64,000 nucleotides of DNA from Halostella limicola. Lineage in GTDB: Archaea > Halobacteriota > Halobacteria > Halobacteriales > Natronoarchaeaceae. The notes under the pieces were generated by a model. The model was not told the origin of the DNA, searched no databases, and saw only the letters and a program-made list of their open reading frames with translations. The stretch covers positions 622,786 to 686,785 of the forward strand of contig NZ_RCDI01000002.1 of assembly GCF_003675875.1 (NCBI RefSeq), given 5' to 3'. Positions 46,301 through 53,074 of the stretch are shown here, piece after piece; positions within the stretch are counted from its first letter, which is position 1, and each line of letters starts with the position of its first letter. The translations under genes were made by a program, and so were the position numbers.

Positions 46301-47136
46301 GCGGAGAGTTCCTCGAGTCGCGTCTCGTCGCTCGCGCTGTAGGTCACGTGGTCGTCGTCGGGGTCGGGCGTGCCGAAGAGCCCGTTGAGGAGTTTGTCGC
46401 CGACCGTGTCGGCCTGCATCTCGATGTCCTGTCGGCGCTCGTCCAACTGGCCGCTCCAGTCGGGCTTCGGTCGGAGGAGCGCCTGATAGACCATCGGCTC
46501 GGTCGCGTTCGCCATCGTCTCGGCGACCGTCGCGAGCGGGACGCTGATCGAGTCTTGTGTGTCGTCCTCGTCGTCCGACTCGTGGAGCGACTCGAACGAT
46601 CGGAGGCGCGTTTGCCAGTCGTTGCCACGCTCCGGGTTTCCGGTGTAGTCGACCGCGACGAGGGCTGGGTCGCCGGCTCGTGGGGGATCCGCTTCGTCGT
46701 CGTTGCCGGGGATCCCGAGGAGACGAGCGGGAAACGACTGGAGGTGGTCGACGCGGTCGAACTCGTAGCTGTCCGGGAAGACCCCGCGGAGCGTCGTTTC
46801 GAGCGCGTCGAGCGCGTCCGGGTCGACGATCCCGAAGCTGTAGGTGATCGGCGTCTCCGGGTCGCCGTCCGCGACGAGGAGACACTCCACGGTGCGGTGG
46901 TCGGCGTTGCCGCGGAGTCGATCGAGCAGTCCCACGTCCGTGTCGAGACAGAGCTGGTGGAGGCGTTCGAACTCGGCGTCGAGGGTCTTTCGGATCGGGT
47001 CTTCGGTCGGACGGATGCGGACGTACTCCCGCGGTGGGTCGTCGACGGGTACGGGCAGGGATGTCTCGCTCGGATCGTCAACCTCGTTCTCGGCGGCGGT
47101 CTCGTCGGATGTAGCGGAAGTATCGGATGACAGCAT
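43336..47136 (-). CDS. HerA/VirB4-like DNA-transfer ATPase with C-terminal zinc-ribbon and nuclease-like domains
   Basis: 1266 aa. An N-terminal 400 residues resemble the non-catalytic part of archaeal plasmid VirB4/HerA proteins. The ATPase domain has Walker A GWFGKTGSGKSTSL at about 446-459, LVDPKGDG after it, and Walker B PLVNLYVEEAAS at about 730; AMQFPGQL is the sensor region. At about 945-967 CTNCDNRYDP and GCC suggest a zinc-ribbon. The last 150 residues contain DIAALDDDGEVVVAVEAE and a following DKIA, a pattern of PD-(D/E)XK nucleases. Likely function: DNA pumping or conjugation of the integrated element. Palindromic AT-rich promoter upstream. The nuclease call is tentative. Confidence 0.82.
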   Translation of the reverse strand: MLSSDTSATSDETAAENEVDDPSETSLPVPVDDPPREYVRIRPTEDPIRKTLDAEFERLHQLCLDTDVGLLDRLRGNADHRTVECLLVADGDPETPITYSFGIVDPDALDALETTLRGVFPDSYEFDRVDHLQSFPARLLGIPGNDDEADPPRAGDPALVAVDYTGNPERGNDWQTRLRSFESLHESDDEDDTQDSISVPLATVAETMANATEPMVYQALLRPKPDWSGQLDERRQDIEMQADTVGDKLLNGLFGTPDPDDDHVTYSASDETRLEELSAKDPRHCFEVTARAVAVATDETERHLEALQTALNPVGKTCYAVEGRHATGDDAVAVARDLCDRRGHSLSSDGLRDRLPGTTSTNPIVADPAEAPTLCLLDGSTLNAEGRRSLSPTPGERTTLPRPPVDQLGRYHGPGLLLGDPLTQDGMPDVDPLRLPPSLQPLHVGWFGKTGSGKSTSLINAMLENHAATDGANILVDPKGDGMALEYIRAHYARYGHAENVVYFDCSSVVPAFSFFDIRDELDAGIARTTAVEDTVDHYIEILRGIMGRDRFEQAVRSPDIIRYLVKAMFDPVHGQDAFSHRELHEEARVMHERQSTKAVSDTDLERMLGGVAANRSRTFDELMQGVANRMEKIPVDKRLGTIFNHVATEDGPHFDLADFLNDDVVVIFDTGALRSEAQRVLTLLILSNLWTALRRRKRRHQDESLADDDETERDSDGDDARSASTDDDLPLVNLYVEEAASVAVSDLLKELLAQSRSFDCSVTLAMQFPGQLRDQHADVYDEVLNNISTFVTGNVPVDKRLTERLATDDMPPQEVGNRLRALERGQWLVNLPAPFGEPEPRPFLVESASPPPGDPEGPRPLRDREQAAFRDAVDAVTERTTAEYGLTLGSPSTAGTDEDADEFAESDVATDSAAHQPTMRVDSALPHTKRLPETVEYDESIHALRCTNCDNRYDPQISGMKRAIGCCGTLDDVEPDDVPICDLNLKLTPEERQASPWSDTQLMFVQAVYNAQQLRYDPLEYDLLYDSMIRLQEYVGIESEAVQDLVDADVLRHDTDHPHRLFTVTPSGRDVIGESYRLGVDYGHGQGDLEESSQHIMAVEIARQYLESEYLDDPESEVVEVTPYYDLKEVSLPASAFMAPDSDESEEVTDAYDQRRLDIAALDDDGEVVVAVEAERVNHDTRRAVPDDFDKIADCDPDEAIWVVTTRQEAHDVLEALNDPLEGEPRVEKTYSQNTPPDHFKIDTPGLTAVYTVDYLRDRIEREGE

Positions 47137-47297
47137 TGTTGAGAGATGGTATTGATGGCGGATCGCATCGCTATATTCGATATAGTTTTATATAAAATTA
47201 TATACAGCAGAACCAGATGAATCGCCCACGGCGGACACGGCGATGTTTTCGTCAGAGATTCTGGGTGGATCTCCCGTCTTTCAGTGGAGGGGAAACG
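47137..47297 (-). promoter_or_regulatory. Promoter of the HerA-like gene with stacked palindromes
   Basis: CTATAT-TCG-ATATAG (47171-47185) is a perfect inverted repeat, directly followed by the palindrome TTTTATATAAAA (47186-47197). On the minus strand the first one coincides with a TATA box about 36 bases before the ATG at 47136. A repressor bound here would block transcription, fitting control of a transfer gene. Confidence 0.5.
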
Positions 47298-47723
47298 TCA
47301 TTCCCAAAAAGCCTGCACGCGTTCGTCGAGGTCGCGCAATACGCGAGCGAGTACGTCACGCCAATCCTCGCTATACTCAGCGTCGTTTGCTGGGGCTCCT
47401 GCCTCAGGTGGCGGATGAAAATGCCCTCTCGTATTGTGGTCGTTTGGATGTCTGTCCCATCTACAGTCCCACGACTCACCGCTATCATATTGCTCCGAGT
47501 AGTGGATGCAGAAGTCATCCGTTTCGAACCACCGTATCCGCAGATACGCTCGTTCGACGGCTGCCGGAAAATAGCCCATTTCGTAGTCCGTAATGACCGA
47601 GTTCGGTGCGTACTCCGGATGATACGCGACCGCTGCGATCCGGCTACTCCCTTTCAGGCGACGACCGATCCGTTCGAGAACGTCGATATCGATCGCACCG
47701 ACGTCCTGCTCGTCATCAGGCAT
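47298..47723 (-). CDS. TumE-like toxin candidate
   Basis: 141 aa starting at ATG 47723 (MPDDEQDVG). The middle FCIHYSEQYDSGESWDCRWDR, followed by HPNDHNTRGHFHPP and an alternating-strand start (IAAVAYHP), resembles the TumE/DUF6516-type toxin layout (strand, YxYH-like, RxDnxxHH, HxH, C-terminal helix VLARVLRDLDERV). It overlaps the upstream HTH protein by eight bases, the usual antitoxin-toxin arrangement. The family call rests on motif shape and layout, not on a search. Confidence 0.6.
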   Translation of the reverse strand: MPDDEQDVGAIDIDVLERIGRRLKGSSRIAAVAYHPEYAPNSVITDYEMGYFPAAVERAYLRIRWFETDDFCIHYSEQYDSGESWDCRWDRHPNDHNTRGHFHPPPEAGAPANDAEYSEDWRDVLARVLRDLDERVQAFWE

Positions 47724-48285
47724 CGGCGCGTCCGTCCCGTCCACCGGGCACATCCTCATCGCGGCGAGCGGCATCCAACAGTTCCGCACGCTGCTCTAGC
47801 GTCTTCCACTCAGAGAGTGCCTCCCAGACCTCTTCGACTGGTGTCTCGCGACTCGCATTGACGAGTGATACTGCGTCCGGACTCTCAGCGGCGAACCGCG
47901 CTTGATACTCCTTGAGCGCCTCCACCGTCTCCGTGAGTTTCTCGACGATTTCCGTTGCCGAATATGCATCACGGAGCCGCTCTACTCGCCGCCACCGAAG
48001 ATACGACTGATTCCGTTCGTATCGGACGGGTCGCCCCGAATACTCATGTACGATTCCCATCGCGGCGAACCACTCCAGATAGTCCCGCGCGGTCTCCGTA
48101 TCACAGTTTGCACTCTCTGCTATCGTCGAGACCTTCGTCGGTTCACGCAACTGCACGACAACGTCGAGCAGTCGCTCTCTCGTTGGACCGCCTTTTAGCT
48201 CGTCTTCAGGTGCGTTCAACTCATCGAAATCAGGCGGATCCTCGCTGACGTCGCGAACATCATCTGGGACGTCGGTCAAATCCAT
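47716..48285 (-). CDS. HTH protein, probable antitoxin (DUF7342-like)
   Basis: 189 aa. A winged-helix part (TRERLLDVVVQLREPTKVSTIAESAN, CDTETARDYLEWFAAMGIV) is preceded by an acidic N-terminus and followed by a long helical region (ATEIVEKLTETVEALKEYQARF) likely for dimerisation or toxin binding. The stop lies inside the toxin start (ATGCCTGA), so translation is coupled. A minus-strand TATA-like ATATATTAC lies about 40 bases upstream of ATG 48285. Similar HTH proteins occur beside TumE-like genes in haloarchaeal mobile regions. Confidence 0.65.
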   Translation of the reverse strand: MDLTDVPDDVRDVSEDPPDFDELNAPEDELKGGPTRERLLDVVVQLREPTKVSTIAESANCDTETARDYLEWFAAMGIVHEYSGRPVRYERNQSYLRWRRVERLRDAYSATEIVEKLTETVEALKEYQARFAAESPDAVSLVNASRETPVEEVWEALSEWKTLEQRAELLDAARRDEDVPGGRDGRADA

Positions 48286-48485
48286 GCGCGTGTACCTCCG
48301 TACTCGTACTATCGCGGCTACAGTAATATATCTGTGGACAGCTGAATTATTTCAGCATAGAGCGTGGGCAAGCCCATCACGGTTATTGCGTGGGAGGAGA
48401 GGCATCGGCGGCCATAGTCGATATCGTAGGAAGCCGGTGCCCGTAGATCGGCCAGCAGCGATGATCTAGAGAGCAGTGTTTGTAT

Positions 48486-48507
48486 GCGTCTCCACGGGTG
48501 GAGACGC
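48486..48507. promoter_or_regulatory. Perfect 10-bp inverted repeat before a small gene (candidate operator)
   Basis: GCGTCTCCAC-GG-GTGGAGACGC ends two bases before the ATG at 48510. A weak TATA-like TTTGTATG lies just upstream, so the repeat would sit between TATA box and transcription start, where a bound repressor would block initiation. As RNA it would be a strong hairpin if transcription starts further upstream. Confidence 0.6.
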
Positions 48508-48509
48508 CA

Positions 48510-48731
48510 ATGAATAACTCGAAGAACGTGACGGACGATGGACGACTAACGCCGCGACAACGACTCGCGACGCAACCTCGATTACTCCGAGCAGGGATCA
48601 CGACGATCTCCGATATGGAGACGCTTCGGGCGTGCGTCGCCTACGAGAACACGCACCGAAACCGGCTTCCGGTGCTGAAACGGCTACAGCAGCGGGCAGA
48701 TGAACTGCGTAATGACGAGAGCAGTAGGTGA
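48510..48731 (+). CDS. Small helical protein, possibly regulator or antitoxin
   Basis: 73 aa from ATG 48510. Basic N-terminus (LTPRQRLATQPRLLRAGI) followed by a helical C-terminal part (METLRACVAYENTHRNRLPVLKRLQQRADELRND). No family recognised with certainty; similar small proteins accompany toxin-antitoxin loci in haloarchaea. The perfect inverted repeat immediately upstream suggests autoregulation. It precedes a decayed toxin-antitoxin locus. An in-frame ATG at 48480 is inside the repeat region and less likely. Confidence 0.55.
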   Translation: MNNSKNVTDDGRLTPRQRLATQPRLLRAGITTISDMETLRACVAYENTHRNRLPVLKRLQQRADELRNDESSR

Positions 48732-48796
48732 TGATCTACTTTATGAGGCGGACGACAGCTCGTAGAGTAATATGTTCTTCAGTCGTAGAAGGATGC

Positions 48797-49212
48797 ATGA
48801 CCGAGGTTCCGATGGACGAGGTGAACGAATCTGTCCAATCGGAGTGGATGGATAACTCGACGCCGTTCGAACGAGTGTGGGCCGTAATCAAGCGCACTTA
48901 CCACCCGCAGTCAGTGTCCGAAGTGACTTCCTCCTCGCCGGAAACGGCGAGCATATCCGCGGTGAACTCGGGCGAGGAGCCGACGACGAGACCGATATCC
49001 TTCCGTACGCACGAGAACAGGATCTCATCATCGTCACGAGCGACGTGACGGATTTCGGGCCGGTACCCTCCGAAGCTCACGCAGGCATCGTGCTTCTTTA
49101 CGACGACGCGATGCCCGCATACCGTGTTGCATCCGGACTGCTTGCGATGGTTGATGCGTACGGCAACCGTGCGGAGTTTGGTGGCCGTGAAGAACTCGAT
49201 CCGTGGGCCTGA
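48797..49212 (+). pseudogene. Decayed toxin-antitoxin locus: HTH-protein start joined to DUF5615 (PIN-like) toxin end
   Basis: From ATG 48797 MTEVPMDEVNESVQSEWMDNS and TPFERVWAVIKRTYHPQSV read like the beginning of a DUF7342-type HTH antitoxin. Before its HTH is complete the frame ends in unrelated sequence. From about 48918 another frame reads GELGRGADDETDILPYAREQ and DLIIVTSDVTDFG, the conserved core of DUF5615 PIN-like toxins, without their N-terminal Asp-containing strand. A deletion seems to have fused the two genes. Neither product should work. Confidence 0.6.
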
Positions 49213-49384
49213 CGAGCGTCCATCACTTCGGCTTCCAGCCATCCACGCCATTATCGCTTCAACAGGGCGCTCCCTTGTTCGACGAAGTGACGAACAATCT
49301 CTGTAAGACGAGAGAATTCGTCGACGTTTTTCTGCCCCAGAAGGGTGCGGGGCAGTCCGCATCCGGGCTGCTCCGGACATCATC

Positions 49385-50317
49385 ATGGCGACGAGTGACG
49401 ACACCACGGTGTCTTTCGGCGAATCGAAGACCCGTTCCGACGAGATGCACAGTACGATCGAAGCGTGGATCGACGACCTGGTCGACCTCGTCGACGAGGC
49501 AGCGGCGAGCCAGCAGTTCCAGGAGTGGCTCGACGTCCAGAGTCGGTTCCACGACTACTCCTACCGGAACACGCTCCTGATCAAACTCCAGCGTCCCGAC
49601 GCGACGCGCGTCGCGGGGTATCGGACGTGGCAAGAAGAGTTCGGTCGCCACGTCAAGGAAGGAGAGTCGGCCATCTGGATCTGGGCACCGATCATCACGG
49701 AGCAATGCCCCGAGTGCGGGAATTCGCTGTCGTACCACGACGACGGTGACTGCGAGTACGACGAGACACCGCCCGAGGAGTGGTCCGACGGCGTCGTCGG
49801 GTTCAAGCCGATCCCCGTGTTCGACGTCTCGCAGACCGACGGCGTCCCGCTTCCCGATCTGGATACCGAGGCAGCAGGTGACGGCACGGAACTGGTGCCC
49901 GCGCTGCTGGATGTCGCCGACGAACTGGGCGTCGACGTCCGCGTCGTTCCCGCGAGCGACTGGTCGCACGGCGACGCCGAGGGCGTGTGTCGACAGGACC
50001 ACTCACCCGGGGATCGTCCCCTGGTCGAGGCGAAAGATCGGGAGAACCGCGCCGACCTCGCGGCGACACTGATTCACGAGTACGCCCACGCCGTGCTTCA
50101 CGTCGGTGCCGACATCGTTGACGAGACGGCGCGGTCGAAACGCGAGGTCGAGGCCGAAGCCGTCGCGTACGTCGTCGGCCGATACTTCGACCTAGATACG
50201 AGCGGGTCGGCGTTCTACCTCGCTGCCTGGCAAGACGACGATACGGAGACGCTCATGGATCGACTCGGCCGGATCAGTCGGACCGCGAGCGAGATCATCG
50301 AAGTCGTCGAGGAATAG
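49385..50317 (+). CDS. ArdC-like antirestriction protein with metallopeptidase domain
   Basis: 310 aa. The N-terminal part (FQEWLDVQSRFHDYSYRNTLLIKLQ, AGYRTWQEEFGRHVKEGESAIWIWAP) is the ssDNA-binding domain of ArdC/DUF1738. A CPECG and distant Cys may form a metal knuckle, an addition to the usual family. The C-terminal domain has zinc-peptidase motif LIHEYAHAVLH (His231, Glu232, His235) and EAEAVAYVVGRYF as third ligand. Plasmid-borne ArdC proteins protect entering DNA from restriction. Encoded between the decayed TA locus and the origin, consistent with a mobile replicon. Confidence 0.85.
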   Translation: MATSDDTTVSFGESKTRSDEMHSTIEAWIDDLVDLVDEAAASQQFQEWLDVQSRFHDYSYRNTLLIKLQRPDATRVAGYRTWQEEFGRHVKEGESAIWIWAPIITEQCPECGNSLSYHDDGDCEYDETPPEEWSDGVVGFKPIPVFDVSQTDGVPLPDLDTEAAGDGTELVPALLDVADELGVDVRVVPASDWSHGDAEGVCRQDHSPGDRPLVEAKDRENRADLAATLIHEYAHAVLHVGADIVDETARSKREVEAEAVAYVVGRYFDLDTSGSAFYLAAWQDDDTETLMDRLGRISRTASEIIEVVEE

Positions 50318-50356
50318 AGTCGTAAGCGCGTCCCACGACCTCGACGAAAACACCGT

Positions 50357-50515
50357 TTACTGGATGATCGATGGCGTCTTCCCTGTTGCCGATACCTTCG
50401 TGATCTCGTCGGGAGGGAGACAGTGTACACAACCGTAGATCGTCTCCTCGTTGTCTCCGAACACTCGGGCGAAGGACGCTGACACCATCTCTCCGCAGTT
50501 CTCGCAGTTTGGCAT
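50357..50515 (-). CDS. Small zinc-finger protein (DUF7563-like)
   Basis: 52 aa, a short gene easily missed. MPNCENCGEMVSASFARVFG and, further on, GCVHCLPP give two CxxC pairs 25 residues apart, forming one treble-clef-like zinc site; TKVSATGKTPSIIQ is the tail. Such small C2-C2 proteins are abundant in haloarchaea, where one group affects motility and biofilm. It is convergent with the ArdC gene and lies at the edge of the replication origin. Function unknown. Confidence 0.75.
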   Translation of the reverse strand: MPNCENCGEMVSASFARVFGDNEETIYGCVHCLPPDEITKVSATGKTPSIIQ

Positions 50516-50737
50516 TCTGAACACCTATTTGTTACAAGTTAACACACACACCAAGGTTGTATATAGCTTTATCGGCGACGTACTGGAGAGAACGGCGGCG
50601 ATAACTCACGGTGCTCGCTGAGTCATATGCTTCAGTGCATGCGTTTCGTCCGTAGCGTCCTGCCGGTCGACAACACGGACAGGGGAGAAGTTGGAAAAGA
50701 GTGGGGTTCCGGTACCGCGCGGTTGTTTGAGTGCCCC

Positions 50738-51411
50738 ACCCACCACCGTTTCAGGAATTTCGGCGTTGTCGTAGATGACTGACGATGTTCGTCAGCAGAA
50801 CGAAGGGAGACACACCACCGTTTCATGAATTCTGGGTCGTCCATTGGAGGGGAAACGCTGCAGTTCCAAGGCACACACCACCGTTTCAGGAATTCGATTC
50901 CAAGTAGCGGCCAGTCACCGCTGTGAGTCCCCCACCACCGTTTCAGCAACTCCTCGATGCCGGATGACACGTACTGCAGTTCTGCCGAGCAGATACACCC
51001 CTGTTTCAGGAATAGATCTCGGAACTGTCGGGGAGGACGGCTGTGTTATCGCTGTGTGAAGTACACTGTGAACGGGACCCACACCACCGTTTCAGCAATT
51101 CCAACGGACTGGTGTCTATATAAAGAATCATACAGTGAACGTATAGAGACTCTAGATGAGTGAGTGAGACTCTCATTCCCTGCCTTTACTATTCCTAGAC
51201 GAAATCGTTATAATATAGTATAATAGCCAGTTTCACCGTTTGTCAGGTACAGTCACCCGTAACGACTGGTATCGTCAGTTTCTGGGTTTTCTTCCCACGT
51301 TTTGCCCACCCGCCTTCTCAGGCCGGAATTGCTGAAACGGTGGTGTGGGTGTGGATCGCTGCAGGTGGGACACCTATTGCCGTCTTCCCCGTCATTCCTG
51401 AAACGGGGGTT
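50738..51411. other. Replication origin with ORB-like repeats and AT-rich core
   Basis: Eight copies of ACACCACCGTTTCAGGAATT-like boxes: six in one orientation (about 50740, 50811, 50872, 50931, 50992, 51081) at roughly 60-90 base spacing, and two inverted (51327-51349, 51393-51411). Reversed they read TTCCTGAAACGGTGGTGTG, close to the haloarchaeal origin recognition box (a GAAAC core followed by a G-rich run). Between both sets lies an AT-rich stretch (51110-51240, including GTTATAATATAGTATAATAG), the likely unwinding element. The adjacent orc1/cdc6 gene completes the classic layout. Confidence 0.88.
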
Positions 51412-51440
51412 TTATTGCGCCCGGGGCAGGTATCCGTTCC
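51393..51440 (+). promoter_or_regulatory. orc1/cdc6 promoter overlapping an inverted ORB
   Basis: The last origin box (TTCCTGAAACGGGGGT, 51395-51410) directly abuts GTTTTATTGCG, a TATA-like element about 28 bases before the ATG at 51441. Binding of Orc1 to this box would cover the promoter, so the initiator gene is probably autoregulated. Confidence 0.6.
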
Positions 51441-52766
51441 ATGACCCAGTTCTCGGACACCTCTCCTATCTTTGAACGCGAGGAGGTTCTTCGCGAGGAA
51501 TACCGCCCAGACGATCTCCCGGAGCGAGAAGACGAGATGGACGACCTCCACATGTCCCTCGCACCAGCCGCGCGGGGCGTCGGTGCCAACAACGTGTTTC
51601 TGCACGGGAAAGCGGGACAGGGAAAGACTGCGACTGCCAAAGCGAAACTATCCGAACTCCAGGTCCACGCAGAGCAGGAATCGGAACATCTCGATCTCAC
51701 CACCTGCTACGTCTCCTGTGAGTCACACGATCTCTCGACGTCGTACAAGACGGCCTCTCGCATCTATCAGGAACTCACTGGCGACAGCCGCCCTACGGGG
51801 TACGCGACTGACGTGGTGATGGACATGATGTTCGAGGCGATGAACGAGATCGGCGGCACCATCATCATCGTCCTCGACGAGATCGACACGCTCGGTGACG
51901 ACGACCGGATCCTCTACAGCCTCCCGCGCGCTCGGGCCCAGGGGGACGTCGACGATCACGTCTTCCCGAGCATCATCGGCATCAGCAACGACCTGCAGTG
52001 GCGGGACAATCTCAGTCCGAAAGTCAAGAGCTCGCTCTACGACGACTCCGTCCTGTTCTCGCCCTACGATGCGACTCAGCTCCAGCAGATCTTGCGACGG
52101 CGAGCGGCCAAGGCGTTCCGACACACGGAGATCGTCCCCGCGGACGAGGTGAGTAAGCGGACTGCACAGCACGGGAACGTCGTTGAGATCGACAACTCCG
52201 CGGACGAGTACCTGTTCCGAAGCGACGTCCTGACCGACGACGTGATTCCCCTGATCGCCGCACTGTCGGCGCAGGACACAGGCGACGCCAGACAGGCGAT
52301 CAAGTACCTTCGGAAAGCCGGCGAGCTGGCGGACAAGAACAACGCGGACCAGGTGACTGCCGAACACGCCCGCAAAGCACAGGCCCTCGTCGAGCGCGAG
52401 GCCGTCGTCGAAGCCATGCGCGAGATGACGATGCAGGCGCATCTGGCACTCGCCGCCCTTACCGCGCTGGAGCTATCCGGGGACGCGCCCGTCCGTGCCA
52501 AGCCGATCTACGGGATGTACAAGAACATCGCCGCCGAGGTTGATATCGACAAACTCGGCCAGCGGCGATTCAAGGACCATCTCCGAGAACTCGACATGCA
52601 GGGCATTGCCGACGGCGAAAAGGTGGCTGCAGGATCGATCGGTGGCCCGGCGTGGGTGTATCAGTTGCAGGTCGACACCGAGATCGCCGTCGAAGTTCTC
52701 AAGGACACGCCGCGGTTTTCGTCGCTCGATTTCCGCAGCGTCAGCGCCGACCGTCTGCGTTCGTAA
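51441..52766 (+). CDS. orc1: Orc1/Cdc6 replication initiator
   Basis: 441-aa AAA+ initiator. FEREEVLREEYRPDDLPERE is the family N-terminus; Walker A is HGKAGQGKTATA (about 55-66), Walker B IIIVLDEIDTLG (about 137-148), with sensor 1 GISND and sensor 2 DTGDARQAIKYLRKAG. The C-terminal winged helix (MYKNIAAEVDIDKLGQRRFKDHLRELDMQG) should contact the ORB boxes upstream. With its own repeat set of unusual sequence, this initiator-origin pair looks plasmid-type. All functional motifs are intact. Confidence 0.95.
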   Translation: MTQFSDTSPIFEREEVLREEYRPDDLPEREDEMDDLHMSLAPAARGVGANNVFLHGKAGQGKTATAKAKLSELQVHAEQESEHLDLTTCYVSCESHDLSTSYKTASRIYQELTGDSRPTGYATDVVMDMMFEAMNEIGGTIIIVLDEIDTLGDDDRILYSLPRARAQGDVDDHVFPSIIGISNDLQWRDNLSPKVKSSLYDDSVLFSPYDATQLQQILRRRAAKAFRHTEIVPADEVSKRTAQHGNVVEIDNSADEYLFRSDVLTDDVIPLIAALSAQDTGDARQAIKYLRKAGELADKNNADQVTAEHARKAQALVEREAVVEAMREMTMQAHLALAALTALELSGDAPVRAKPIYGMYKNIAAEVDIDKLGQRRFKDHLRELDMQGIADGEKVAAGSIGGPAWVYQLQVDTEIAVEVLKDTPRFSSLDFRSVSADRLRS

Positions 52767-53074
52767 TTGGCCATCGACATACTATCGTACTCTAGAAAGC
52801 TAACTTCAATTATATTATTGGAATATAGTGATTTCATAGTTGTTGGTTTCGTCTGATAGCTCGCTCTGGATAGAGCATTTGTTCAGCTCCGAGGAGTCTA
52901 GTAAGGGAGAACCGAATCGGTACATACAGGCAGACGATGTAACGCGACGGATTAAGATCTACCCGCCACCTGCCAAGAATCGCCTGTTGAATTCAGAGGG
53001 TATATTCAGCAGTCTGGAGTTAGTTTCCGCGTTAGCCAGGTCAGTAAACAGGGTACAATGAATCGTCGGTGACC
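52767..53074. other. 308-base intergenic region
   Basis: AT-rich sequence after orc1 (TTATATTATTGGAATATAG, about 52810) and an R2 repeat on the minus strand (separate entry). No gene is seen. The change from element-like to chromosomal-looking genes happens here, so a right border of the plasmid-like segment may lie in this stretch. Confidence 0.45.
52890..53022 (-). repeat. R2 dispersed repeat
   Basis: On the minus strand: CTCTGAATTCAACAGGCG, TTGGCAGG, TCGCGTTACATCGTCTGC, CTGTATGTACCGATTCGG, TTCTCCCTTAC. It starts about 55 bases after the stop of the trans-sulfuration gene, same strand, and shows the join CTGTATGTACCGAT that R2 shares with R1. Confidence 0.7.

Noticed and set aside
44095-47130. 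A plus-strand frame of about 1000 codons opposite the HerA-like gene.
   Set aside because: Arg/Val/Glu-rich antisense shadow; the minus strand has Walker motifs and a proper promoter.
50632-51110. Regularly spaced 20-bp repeats looked at first like a CRISPR array, and a minus-strand frame repeats LKRWW.
   Set aside because: Spacing is irregular (59-88 bases), the repeats also occur inverted, and they match the origin-recognition-box type next to orc1. The repeated peptide is only the translation of the boxes.
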